Shown here one piece after another: positions 30,201 through 40,536 of a stretch of 64,000 bases of DNA. A program made the position numbers and the translations under genes. Every line of letters starts with the position of its first letter. Position 1 is the stretch's first letter. The DNA lies in assembly GCA_001724265.1 (NCBI GenBank), contig MEDY01000053.1:44087-108086 (forward strand), written 5' to 3'. This DNA is from Rhizaria sp. SCN 62-66. Lineage: Eukaryota > Rhizaria, unplaced. The notes below the pieces were generated by a model. That model was not told where the DNA came from. It did not search any database and saw only the letters and a list, made by a program, of their open reading frames with translations.

Positions 30201-33200
30201 TGTGACTACTGCTGACGCTGCGGCTGTAACGGGGACTGCGGCTGCGTCCACCCGCAGCAACAGCTCTGTGGCGCCCGCCTGGTAGCGCGAGGCTAACAGG
30301 GGTTACTCGCCGCTGTTTGCCTCTTTTCTCGAGCGCTGCTTTGTCAAGGACCCGGAGCAGCGCGCCACGGCTGCGGAGCTGCTCACGCACCCGTTCCTCG
30401 CCGCCGCCGCACCGCTGGCCGCGGCCGCCCTGGCCGCCGCAGCCGTGGCCAGCGACGACGACGCTGCTATGCTGGCTGCCGTGGGCGGCGACACGGGGAT
30501 GCGGGAGCAGCTCCTCGCGGTGGCGCACTTCACGCGCTGCGGCGAGTACCCTCTGCGCTCCGGGCCGGACTCGACGCTGTCGTCATTCTCCACGGCCACC
30601 GCGGCGTCGGCGCTGCACCGCACCCCGGCGCACGCTGGCGCGCCGCAGACCGAGAGGGCTGTGTCGGCCTCGGTGAGCTCGATGTCCCCGCTCGCGCTCG
30701 AGCCCGCTCTTGCGCCCACGGTCACGCTGCCCGGGCGCGGCGCAGCGCCGCTGCCCGCCGGTGTCGCGGGGCGCAGGCCGCTGTCGGACAACACCAGGGC
30801 GGCCGCGGCCCCCGTGTCCGCCGCTGAGTCCGCGGCAGCAGCAACAGCGACCGGCGCTGCGACAGCCGTACATCCCGACCAAGATGTGCTGCGCCGTATG
30901 CGGTCCGCCCCGACTGTTGTCACCTCCGCGACCGATGCTGTCTCTACCGCCGACGTTGCGCAGCAGCAGAAACCGGCCAAGCCGGTACGCGCGGGCGTCG
31001 CTGCTGCTGTGGCCAAACCCAAGGCGCCACGCGTGCTCAAACTCGGCGACTGGGTCAAGGGCGAGGGCGGCAAGTGGCGCGCTGCGAACGCGCAGGACGT
31101 CGCCGCGTCCGTTGCTGCGGCCGCCGCTGTGACGATTGCGGCTGTGCCGACGGCTGCGACGGTACCTCTGTCGCCAAGTGGCTTCGTCTCGAGCCCCAGC
31201 GCTGGTGCTCAGCGCGCTGCTCCCGCGACTGCGCCCGCTGCCGGTATCGTCACCGTCACCGGCGCGCGGGCCGTCGAACAAGCGTCGAGCCGGGACTCTC
31301 AGTCGTCGTCGCAGACGCCGTCGATTGCGCAGTCTCAGTCGCTGTCGATGTATTCGCAGCCGCAGCAGCTGTCGCCCATCGTTGCCTCCGACGCGACTAC
31401 CGCGGGCTCGGCCTCGGCGATCGCCTCTGCCATCGGCGCGGTCTCTGCCTCGGTCGTTAGCGCTGTGTCCGGTGCCGCCTCGGAGCTGCCACCCGCGCCC
31501 GCGCCCGCGCCCGCCGCCGTCAGCTCGCTGGCCCTCGCAGTGCCCGCAGCGGCGGCCCGGGGCTCGGCCCAGCCGGCAGCGCGCTCGCTGCCCGCCTCGG
31601 CCGTGGTCGCCGCAGGCAGCCCGCAGTCGCGGTCCGCCGCGCCCTCGCTCGCACCCAGCATGCCGCCGCTGCCCGCGGCCACGGCTGGCGTCAGCAACGT
31701 CACCACAGGCCGGCTCGCGCTCGCACCCCCGATCACGGTCGGCGCGGGCGCGGCGTCGGCGCTACTGCTGCGGCAGCTCGTGGCGCCCTCGCAGCTCCAG
31801 ATGGCGCAAGCGCGCATCCGCGGGCGCCCGCGCGGGAGCCGGCCGCCGCCGCTGTCGGTCGCGGCCGAGGGCGCGACCTCCGCGCCCACGCCGCTGCACT
31901 CGCCCCCGGCGGCCGCGGCCCGGCCCACGGCGGCTGCCGGCATGGAACAGGGCCGCGGTGGCCGCCGGGGCAGTCCCACGCGCATGCAGCAACTGCGCCA
32001 GCGCCAGCTCCTGCGGTTCGGCGCCGCCTCGGTGCCCACGTCGCCGATCATTTCCGGATACCGCCAAGCGCGCCCCGCCGGCCGCGCGCTGCCCCACGGC
32101 CACCGCGGCCATGGACAGGCGCGGCGAGGACTTGGCCGCGGCGACGGTGAGGGCGGCGACGGCGACGAGGGCGGCGCCAAGGCCGCTGCGGCCGGCGGCA
32201 GCGCGCGGCAGATCGTGAGCATCGAAGAGCTCCGGCGCAGCGCGCGTGCCGTGTTGTTGTCGCTGCAAAGCGAGCTCGGCGAAAACAAGCCGTCCGACGT
32301 CACTGCTGTTGAGTCCGCTGAAGTCAGCGCCAGCTCGCCGTCGCCGTCCCCGTCGCGCTCGCCCTCAGTCACCAGCGAGCCCGACGCCGACGCCACCGCC
32401 GCTGCTACTGCGCCTGCTTCGAAGCTTTCCACTGTGGGCTCTGGCTCCGGTTCCGGCTCTGATGCTGACGCGACCGTGTCGGCCTCCACGTCGCCAGTGC
32501 TCGGCCCCATTGCCGCGTCCTCCGCTGTGACCATGCAGCCGTTGTCGCGCTTCCGTCACCGCGCCACCGCGCGCCCGCTCACAACCGCTATCGCTGGCGA
32601 CGCGGCGGCCCTGGCAGGACCCGCTCGCGTCGCGTCGCCCGCTCTGGCTGCGACTGCGCTGGCCGAGGCCGAGGCCGCTGCGGCCGCGGGAACGCGCCTG
32701 GGCCGACACTCCGAGTACCGCCTGCGTCTGGCCGCCGCCGAGGCGCGCGCGCTGGATTCACAGTCGCGCTCGCCGGCGTCGCGCACCCACTCGCCCGCAG
32801 CGCGCGGCGCCGGTGCGGAGCGGGGCGACAGCGGCAGCAAGAGCCGGTCTGCGACGCCGCAGTCAGCGCGCCTGGCCCGCGGCCGTGACCGAGACCGCGG
32901 TCGCCCCGACGCGCTCGTGGGCGCGCGCTCGCGCTCGCCCTCGGCGGCGCTCATGCACTCGCCGCTGCCCGCAGTCACCGCCGTCACGGCCGCGGACGGC
33001 TATGTCAGCTCGTTTGTGCACGTGCGCGCCGAAACGCCCACTCGCGCACCCACAACGACGGGTACGTGCTCTGCGGCGCGGTCTGCGGCCACTGCGGCCG
33101 CGGTCGCCGCAGCGGTGTCGAGCGCGGAAGCGGGCGCCAGTGTGCTAGGCAGCTGGAGCACCACGCCCAGCGCGGCCGGCAGCGGCCGCAACACGCCGAC

Positions 33201-36200
33201 GCTGCTTGCGAGTAGCACGTCCACTGCCGCTGCGGCCGCTGCTATGGTCAGCTCACCAACTGCTGTCATCGCAGCTCCGAAGCCTCGGATCACCGCGCCG
33301 GCTGCGGTGTCTGTTGACGCCGACATCGGCGAAATTGAGCTCGAGGACATCGACAGCGGCATCACAGAGGCAGAGCCCCTCGACGACGTGCCCTGCGCCG
33401 TGCCCGTGCTTGTGCTGGCACAGCGCCCGGCGCTCACCCTGCCCGGTTCGCTCCCCGGCCCGCAGGCGCAGTCGCGGACGCAGTCGCCCGCGCGCCGCCC
33501 GCCCGCCCTCGCCATCCCGCCCCGCGCCGGCGCCACGGCGAGCAGCGTCGTCAAGTCCGTCATTGCGCTCGCGCCCGTGCATGTGACCGCCGCGCTCGGC
33601 GCTGATGCCGCGCCCCTTGGAGTCACTGTTGCTCCCAGTAGCAGCAGCGGTGGCAGTGGCGGCGGCGCCGGTGTGGTTGACAGTGGTATTGAGCTTGAGG
33701 AAATCGACATGATTGGTGAGTTCAACACCGACATTAGCAGTGGCCACAACCTCCCCAGCACTACTGCTCTCGTTGCCGCTCCTCCAACAACGCTGACAGT
33801 TGTGTCCGACTCCGCAAAGCACGACGCACAGTCACGCGCGACCCTCGCACCCCCCCGCAGCGGCGGCGGCAGCGTCACAGCCACTGCCGTGTGCGCCGCG
33901 ACGACTCTGCCGCCCGCGCCGCTGACCGGCTACTCCGGTCGCCGCGACGGCTCCATGCTTACGCAGCACCACGACGATGACGACGACGCGGCCGCGGCGC
34001 GCGCGCTGGCCGCACTGCCGCAACGGCTCCGCGCGCGCACGCAGGGAGCAGTGACGGACCTGCCATCGGTCTCCGCGGCGCACAGCCAGAGCCAACAGAG
34101 CGTGGCCAGCAGTGTCCCTCACGCCGCGGTCACTGCGCTGAGCCTTGGCGGCCACGTCGCCGTGCAGCCTGGGCTCGTCCCCGCGGCCGGCGCGCGCCGC
34201 AACGCCGCGTCCAAGCCGGCCCTCGCGCGCGGGCTGCGCATCTGCACTGCGGGCATCGAGCACGAGGACGAGATCGACGCCATCACCGGCCGCGGCGCGC
34301 TCACGCACACTTGCGGCGCGGCGTCGCACGGTCTTGCGGCGCCGCAGGGCGGTGCGGTGTCGGCGCTGTCCGTGCCTGCGGGTGCGCGGACCCAGATGGC
34401 GCAGGCGTTGCCGGATCCCTGCAGCGAGTGCGGTATCACGCGCGCCGGCGAGTACGTCGCTGTGCCCTCGTACGGCGGCTTTGTGTCAACCACGAAACTC
34501 GCCTCAGTCGCGGCTGCCGTCTCGCGCGCAGGCCCTGTGACAGACCTGTGGCCCCTCGTGCACGCGCGCAGCACCGACAGCGCCACACTGCCCGGGGCAA
34601 CTGCCGAGGACGCTCTGGCACACTCCGCAATGGTGCACTCGCACTCTTTCCCGATGCCACACCCTCACGTCCACGGTCACGCTCACGGCGTGGCCGCTGC
34701 GCCTGTGTTGCTGCCAGCCATGGTTCTGCCGGTGGGCGGCTTCGGCAGTCGGCGCGGCAGCGGCGACGCGCGCAACGCCACCGACTCTGCTGGGGGCCTC
34801 GGACTTGGTCCCAGCGGGCTCGCCGGCATCGGCGGCCGGAGCAGCAGCAACAGCGGCATGAGTGGCGTCAGCGATCCCAGCGCGGTCGCGAGCGGTTCCG
34901 GCGACATCGAGCTTGAGTCGCCGACCGAGATTGCCGCCGAGCTGGGGCTGGACTGGGGTACCGTCGCGGCGGCCACGCTCAAGACCGAGCCCCGCGCGCT
35001 GCACCACGCCGCCTCGGTGCAGGTTGCGAGCGCGCGGCAGGACTCTGTTACTTCTGACGCCAAGTACGACTCCGACGCCGACTCTGTCGCGGCGACGGCG
35101 AGGGCAGCTGTGCCGGTTGGACGCAAGCCCGGACTCGGCATCGCGACTGGCGGCGTTGCTGGCCGCCGCAGTGGCGCGCCTCTGCCGCCCGCAAGTGCAA
35201 TCTCGACTGCAACAGCCACGGGCGCGTCTACGCCCGCAGCTGCGGCGGCGACCGGGCCGGTGGGCGGGATCACGCTAGCGCTGCCTCCACGCCGCAAGCC
35301 CGAGGTCCAGCTCACCGTCCCCACGGGCATCAGCATGGGCAAGGACGCCGCCGTCGCAGGCTTGGTCCCTGCCGCTTCAACCACTGCGAACGTGTCCGAG
35401 GCCCTTGTCGCCGCCGCCGTCGCCGCTTCCCACGAGCACAGCCACCCCGGCGCTGCGGTGCACAGCATGGGCCCCCACAGCGCCAGCACGCTGAGCCTCG
35501 GCGGCGAGAGCAGCGGCGCGGGCGCGGCGGGCATGACTGGCATGACGAGCGTCAGCGGCGACGTTGCCATCGGCGACGGCGGCGACACGGGCCCCGAAGC
35601 GGGCTTCTCCATCACTGGTCCCTGCCTCAGCTATGGTGGCTTCACCATCAGCCAGACCGGCATCACCGCGGCGCCGCAGCTGCTGCCCGCGCGCGGTCGC
35701 AACATCACGCCCGTTGCCGGAGTGCATGGACACCCCGGTGTGGGCGTGCACGGCTACGCTGACTCGGCCGCTGCCAAGGCGGCTGCTGCCGCGACTGCGG
35801 GACTTGCGATTCCGTCTCACCTACAGCAGCAGCAACAGTCCGCTGCGAATGCCGCCGCGCGCGCGCGCAGCCGGCCCCCGCTGCCCGCTGCACCGCCCGT
35901 AGCTTCTGTGTTGGCCGGTCCTCAGCGCAGCCGCAGCCGCACGCGCGACCGCGACGACGCCCTCGTTGGCGCTGCGGGGGCCGCCGGTGCGACTGCGGCT
36001 CCGCGCCCGCAGCAGTCCGTACATCACCTGCACTCGCCGCCTCAGCGCGCGCACTCGCGCCCGCGACTGGTGTCGGAGATGCTGCAGCGCACACAGCAGA
36101 TTGCCGCGGCCCGTCTTGCAGGCAACGCGCAGAGCGATCACACGTACACCGTCAACACCGCCGCAGTCGCGGCATCGACAGAGAAGCGCGACAAAGTGTT

Positions 36201-39200
36201 GTTCTCGCCGCGCTTTGTCGAGTCGCTGATGATTGCGCAGCAGAACACGCACAGTCTGTCCGCGACCGTGAGCGTGGCCGTGTTCCAGCACGCACACGAC
36301 CTTGAGCGCCGCCTCTCGCGCCCCGCGCCCGCCGTGGCCTTCCACGCGCACCCGCACGGAGACGCCGCTGCTGCGGCGCCCGGTGACGCGGCGCGCAAGC
36401 AGAGGCCGGAAGCGACCAAGTCGCCGGCCCTACCGCTGATGCCTCTTGGCGCATCCAAGAGTGGTGGTCCCGTGCGCGACAGGTTTGGCACGGTCACGCT
36501 GAGCAACTTGTTGTCGCCCACCAGGGTCCGGATGCAGCAGGAGGCGTTTAGCAACAGCTCGACCACTGGCGCCGCCACCGTCGATGCTGCTGTTGCGGCG
36601 GGAACTGCGGCCGTGCATGTCGGCAGCGCCTTTGGCGCGTCGCCCACGCCCGCCGGCACTGCTGCGCCGCTGCGGCCGCGCCACAGCAGCAGCGCGGTCT
36701 CTCTGCGGGGGCACAGCTCCGTTCCGCCCTCCGCCGCGGCGCCAGCGCCCGTCTCCACGCTGAGCGTGGGCGCTGGCGGCGTCGCGGCCGGCGGGCTCCT
36801 GGCCGTCACCGCAGGCTCCGCGGTCGACACCGCGTTGCTGCGCATGAGTCGGCGCCAGGCGTCCTGGCTCTGGCTGGGCCGCTACAAGACGCAGATGACG
36901 TCTTCGCCGCTGCAGCGCTCCAAGATCGGCCATCTGCGCCACTCCGCCTCGGCGCGCAACGCCGCTGCTGCAGTTGCCGCGGCGGGTGTCGCTCCTGCTG
37001 CTCCCGGCGCTGGTGCCGGCGGTGCTATCGCGCCGGGCACTGTGCCGGTGAAGCCCTCCGTGGCCGCTGAAACGACCGTCATGTCGCACGCGCCGAGCAG
37101 CGCAACGAGCCACAGCCACGCCGGCTCCACGACCAGGTACCGGCCGCCGCAGTCGTCCCCGTTATCGACGTCGATGACCACGTCTGTCTCCTCCTCGTCC
37201 GGCTCACACGCGTACCGCTCCGCGCTCGACACTGCCGTCGCGCGCCCTGCTGTCGCAGTCGATACCGCGGGGGCGAGCGGGGGTGCGAGCGCCGCTGCCA
37301 GCGCTGGCCCCGGCGAGGTGGCGACTAGACCCGAGACCAAGGCTGTGCTGTCGCCAACATCTATCACCACGACCACCTCTGGTGCTAGCGCGATTGCCGT
37401 CCCCGCGACCACGCTCGCGTCTGCGGCAAGCACCGCTAGTGTTCCCGCGGTTTCGCCCCGTGCCTCCACCTACGCCGCCACCAGCGCCAGCACTGCCCAG
37501 GCCAAGCCCCGCTACACAGTCACATCCCCCGAGCCTCAGCTCGCCACCGGCGAGATTACGGCTGCTACAGAGGCGGACTCTGTGTGGGCGCGAGTGCCTG
37601 AGGGGGATGGTGGCTCTGTGATGTGGGAAGACAACGATATCGAAGTGCGTTCGCTCGACGGCCACGGCTCCCCGCACTCCGCCGGCACGTACAGCGCCGC
37701 CTTCAAGGCCACCGGTGTGGCCACCGATGTCGCCGGAGTCGCCGGTGGCGCTGCGGAGCCGGCGGAGGTTGGCGAGGGCGTGATGGTCTTTGAGGCCGGT
37801 GTGGACCCCGGTGAGGCGCTGCTCTACGCCGGCGGCTACGACGATGACGACGAAGACTACGAGGCCTACGCCCACGGGCACGGGCATCTGCGCTCGTATG
37901 CGCGTCGGCACGAAGGGCTCGATAATATTGACGAATTTGGCGACGGCGATAGCGGGATGGACGAAGACGACGAGCGTGACGAGGACGAGGACGAGGACGA
38001 GGACGGCACTCTCGACGAGGACGAGGAGGAAGAAGCTGCTGATGGCGACTACGAGAGCGCAGACGCGTCGTCGCGCCTCTGCACGCCGCTCTCTGCGTCC
38101 GACCTGGTCGAAATGGCCTTTATCGGCCGCGGACAGCACGGCCGCGTCGTTCGCGCGCTCCACCTTCCCTCGCTCTGCATGCTCGCTGTGAAGCGCATCA
38201 ACGCGTTCAACCTCTCCGCGCGCAAGCAGCTGCTTAAGGAACTCATCGCGTATGCGCGTTTGTCGTCGCCGTGCGTAGTCCCGCTGCTGGGCGCCTTCTT
38301 CGACCAAGGCACGATTGTCCTCGCGAGCGAGTATATGGACCTCGGCGACCTGAAGCGCTTCGTGGCGCGCGTGGGCCCGCTCTCCGGCCACGCGCTGCGT
38401 CACGTCGCGCGCCGTGCTTTGCAGGGCCTGGCGTATCTGCACCGCGCATACCTGGTGCACCGCGACATCAAGCCCGACAACATCCTCGTTGACCACAAGG
38501 GCAACATTAAGATCTCCGACTTCGGCCTGCTCAAGGAGCTCGAAGGCACACGTTCTCTGACGACGTCATTCCTCGGCACGATGTCGTACCTGTCTCCGGA
38601 GCGTCTGACCTCCGCGCCGTACTCGTACCCCGCCGACGTCTGGGCCATGGGGCTCGTTCTGGTCTACTGCGCCACAGGCCGGCCCGCGTTCGCGACCTCG
38701 GACTACTGGCGCCTCTTCGACTCAGTCGTCACCGGCAACGCCGCCGCCGCAATCCTGAGCCCCGAGGTGCACGGCGAGCGCTTCTGCTCTCTGGTGCGGC
38801 TGATGCTGGCGCAGGACCCGACGCAGCGGCCATCTGCGCAGGAGCTGCTGCGGCACGACTACTTCTCTGAGCCCGATGCGCTGGCCGAGAGCTCGCCGCA
38901 GTACGCCGCGTTCATCTCCGAGACCTTCGGCGCCGCGGCGGCGGGCGCGGCGGGCGGCGAGGACGAGGAGGGCGAGCTCGAGAGCGAGTTCCAGAAGGCC
39001 GTCGACGTCGTGGTGGACGCGCACTTCCATGGCATCCTGCGCGTGCCGCGCGCCGTGCTGCCACCCAGCGTGGCCGCCGCGCTCGGCCTGCCCGACCCCT
39101 CCAGCGCCGGCAAGGGCGGCAAGCCGGAGGACGCCGGCGCGAGCGGCTCGGTGACGACGACGGGCGGCGCCGATGCCAACAGTGACGGCGAGTTCGTCTG

Positions 39201-39483
39201 GGTGCAGGGCTACCGGCCGCTGCTTGCCGAGGACCACGAGCGCTGCCAACGGCTTGCCGACCTGTACCGCGTGCCCGTGTCGGCCGTGCGCGCCGCGTTC
39301 GAGGCCGCGCTCCAGCGCAAGCAGGAGGAGGCCGGCAATGCGGACATTCTGCGCAGCATCGGGCTTTTCGCCGTGCCGGGCAGCGCCAACGCGAGCGCCG
39401 CGGACTCGGCGGGCGTCGCTGCGACCGACAGCACGGTGGGCAGCGCCAGCGCCGCCGGCGGTGTTGTTGCTCCGCTTGTCTAA
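18226..39483 (+). CDS. Giant PH/STE-kinase/MAP2K-like dual kinase, one frame interrupted by an in-frame TAG
   Basis: ATG 18226 opens a frame that runs, with a single TAG at 30283-30285, to TAA at 39481-39483 (7,086 codons). I treat it as one gene because the conserved C-terminal end of the first kinase domain lies after the TAG in the same frame. Order: about 2,650 residues of Ala/Ser/Gly/Gln low complexity (poly-Q near 20086-20150); a PH-like fold (26170-26580); a second PH-like fold split by an insert (27049-28340); STE-type kinase 1 (29200-30405); another roughly 2,560-residue disordered linker with an acidic run (37970-38040); MAP2K-like kinase 2 (38098-38880); and a 200-residue tail. PH domains suggest membrane phosphoinositide recruitment. 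Having an upstream STE kinase and a MAP2K-like kinase in one chain suggests a self-contained two-step relay. If TAG terminates, product 1 is 4,019 residues with an incomplete kinase, and an ATG at 30445 could start product 2. Length and repeats make an assembly or sequencing error possible. Confidence 0.65.
26170..28340 (+). other. Two PH-like domains in the giant kinase, the second split by an insert
   Basis: The first fold (26170-26580) runs from VWAILQCGRVFTRL through RRVFLCRSEPHDALLLF to a final helix with the typical Trp (KTCSLWCFLLLLLKN). The second starts at 27049 (LLFERLLVAGQYVAHYL), has LFLRLDPSLESIVF and IPVADIVSLLPM, and then stops at about 27330. Its likely last strand and helix, LTLDFHLAF and SLLWYTALRWL, appear only at 28249-28320, after roughly 300 residues of Ala/Ser/Gly-rich sequence. 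PH folds commonly bind phosphoinositides or small GTPases. The assignment rests on the strand pattern and closing Trp helix and is an inference. Confidence 0.45.
29200..30405 (+). other. Kinase domain 1 (STE11/STE20 type), spans the in-frame TAG
   Basis: The catalytic Lys is in AVAVKVV (codon 29467-29469). The catalytic loop reads VVHRDIKAANVML (Asp codon 29773-29775). The metal-binding loop is VADFGVAL (Asp codon 29830-29832), and the P+1 region is GSPLWMSPEVL (near 29971-30003). AADIWALGVLAVE is subdomain IX. The Gly-rich loop is degenerate (ATGRAFRAFGPDSAGRVY), and a roughly 50-residue insert separates it from the catalytic Lys. Subdomain XI, with its conserved Arg, reads FLERCFVKDPEQRATAAELL, and HPFL follows. 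It lies at 30330-30401, after the TAG and before the next in-frame ATG at 30445. Active-site residues are intact, so the domain should be active if translated through. Confidence 0.75.
30283..30285 (+). other. In-frame TAG within kinase domain 1
   Basis: The local codons are GCC TGG TAG CGC GAG GCT AAC AGG. Both sides are coding in the same frame. No other placed gene in the window ends in TAG: four use TAA (7TM, helicase-like, polyprenyl synthase, dual kinase) and seven use TGA. None of the placed exons contains another in-frame TAG. Explanations include programmed readthrough, a sense UAG, a nonsense mutation or a base-call error. Confidence 0.8.
38098..38880 (+). other. Kinase domain 2 (MAP2K/MEK-like)
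   Basis: The Gly-rich loop is FIGRGQHGRVV and the catalytic Lys is in LAVKRIN (codon 38191-38193). RKQLLKEL and SEYMDLGDLKRF follow the MAP2K pattern. The catalytic loop is LVHRDIKPDNILV (Asp codon 38464-38466) and the metal loop is ISDFGLLKE (Asp codon 38518-38520). The activation loop SLTTSFLGTMSYLSPERL keeps both Ser positions that MAP3Ks phosphorylate in MEK-type kinases (codons 38554-38556 and 38566-38568), as well as the MAP2K-typical GT-SY-SPER. Subdomain XI is LAQDPTQRPSAQELLRHDYF. All catalytic residues are present. Confidence 0.85.
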
Positions 39484-40536
39484 ATCAATTGCGAATCAGT
39501 TAAAGTCGTTATTATAGTATGTATGTGATGTGATTTGGCATTAAAGGTTTAATATTAAGTATTATTCGTGTATAACCCCCGTGTTTTTAGTCCTTTATTC
39601 TATTATCTTTTCATTCTTTTTTTTAGTCACTTTTGACAATCTTAAGTTCTAAGTTCGCCAGCTGTTGAAATGTCTGCAAACAAGCGCATGTTACCGGACA
39701 ACAACAACGACGCTTTGTGTGACGTTGTTTTAATCCGGTCGCTGTTCCTGTGTGCATACGGTTCTCCGAATGTGGTCTATCGTAGATCACCACTCGTCGA
39801 GGACTCCGGCTGGTGCACTAACACCACAAGGAATAGTTTTACATTATTTGTGTTCATCTGTGCTGCGTGATACGTCGCCTTTTGCTTGTTTGTTTTACGT
39901 ATGAGTTCTCTGTTTGTTTCTTCATTCCTATCTTCACTTGTACACTTCTTGTTACAACGAAACAAACGAATCTAACCGTGATTATGTTACGGCTGTTTTT
40001 CGACTACTGTGTCACTGGCGACTGTTTGACTTGCGTCAGTTTGTTCACAATTCATGGAAAACCTTCTTTAAATACACGTTCCCTCTCTTCAATCTTCTGT
40101 TTCATTCATCCGTATCGGCTCAGCTCTTGCTGTTACATGTGTTGCGATCTGTGATATGAATGCACGTGTTAGGCATAATCAAGAGAGACTTTACTTGAAA
40201 AAACGCGTGACAGCATGTAACATAGGCTTACTGTTTTGATAATAAAATATGGCATTTTGTCATACATCCCATGAAGCAAAGAGGATGCTTTTCTGAGTCT
40301 TACCACAAACGTGTTTTCCTGGTGCGCCCAAAAAGTCGGCTTCCTCCGATACTTTCTGCATCCTGTGATCCACATTTCGTCGTCAAATAGCTACGACACA
40401 TCCATGTCAAGTGTACATTGATGCATTTCTTTTGTTTTCATTTTTAAAATTGCCTAAACTGTGTTCTTGTGTGAGAATTCTTGCATTTTTTAGGACCGAG
40501 GTGAGCTACTTGTCTCTCGAGGAAGCTCCCCAAGAA
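39484..40536. other. AT-rich intergenic region upstream of the GH1 gene
   Basis: About 1,050 bases, strongly AT-rich with many T runs. It should contain the 3' UTR of the dual kinase and the promoter of the glycosidase. TTGCATTTTTTAG at 40481-40493 is a good 3' splice site. The 43 bases after it read as GC-rich, coding-like sequence in frame with the ATG at 40537, so a further upstream exon or a spliced leader is possible. No other gene was recognised. Confidence 0.4.

Noticed and set aside
30282-30299. An 18-base GT..AG segment (GTAGCGCGAGGCTAACAG) that would remove the in-frame TAG and keep the frame
   Set aside because: Its donor GTAGCG does not fit the GTNCGT rule of the ten supported introns. 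It is far shorter than their 109-362 bases, is not AT-rich, and the possible branch point overlaps the acceptor. Kept only as an alternative to test with RNA-seq.
39867-40154. A 95-codon frame and several smaller ones in the AT-rich gap before the GH1 gene
   Set aside because: Composition is unlike coding sequence here, starts are not ATG or lack context, and no domain is visible.
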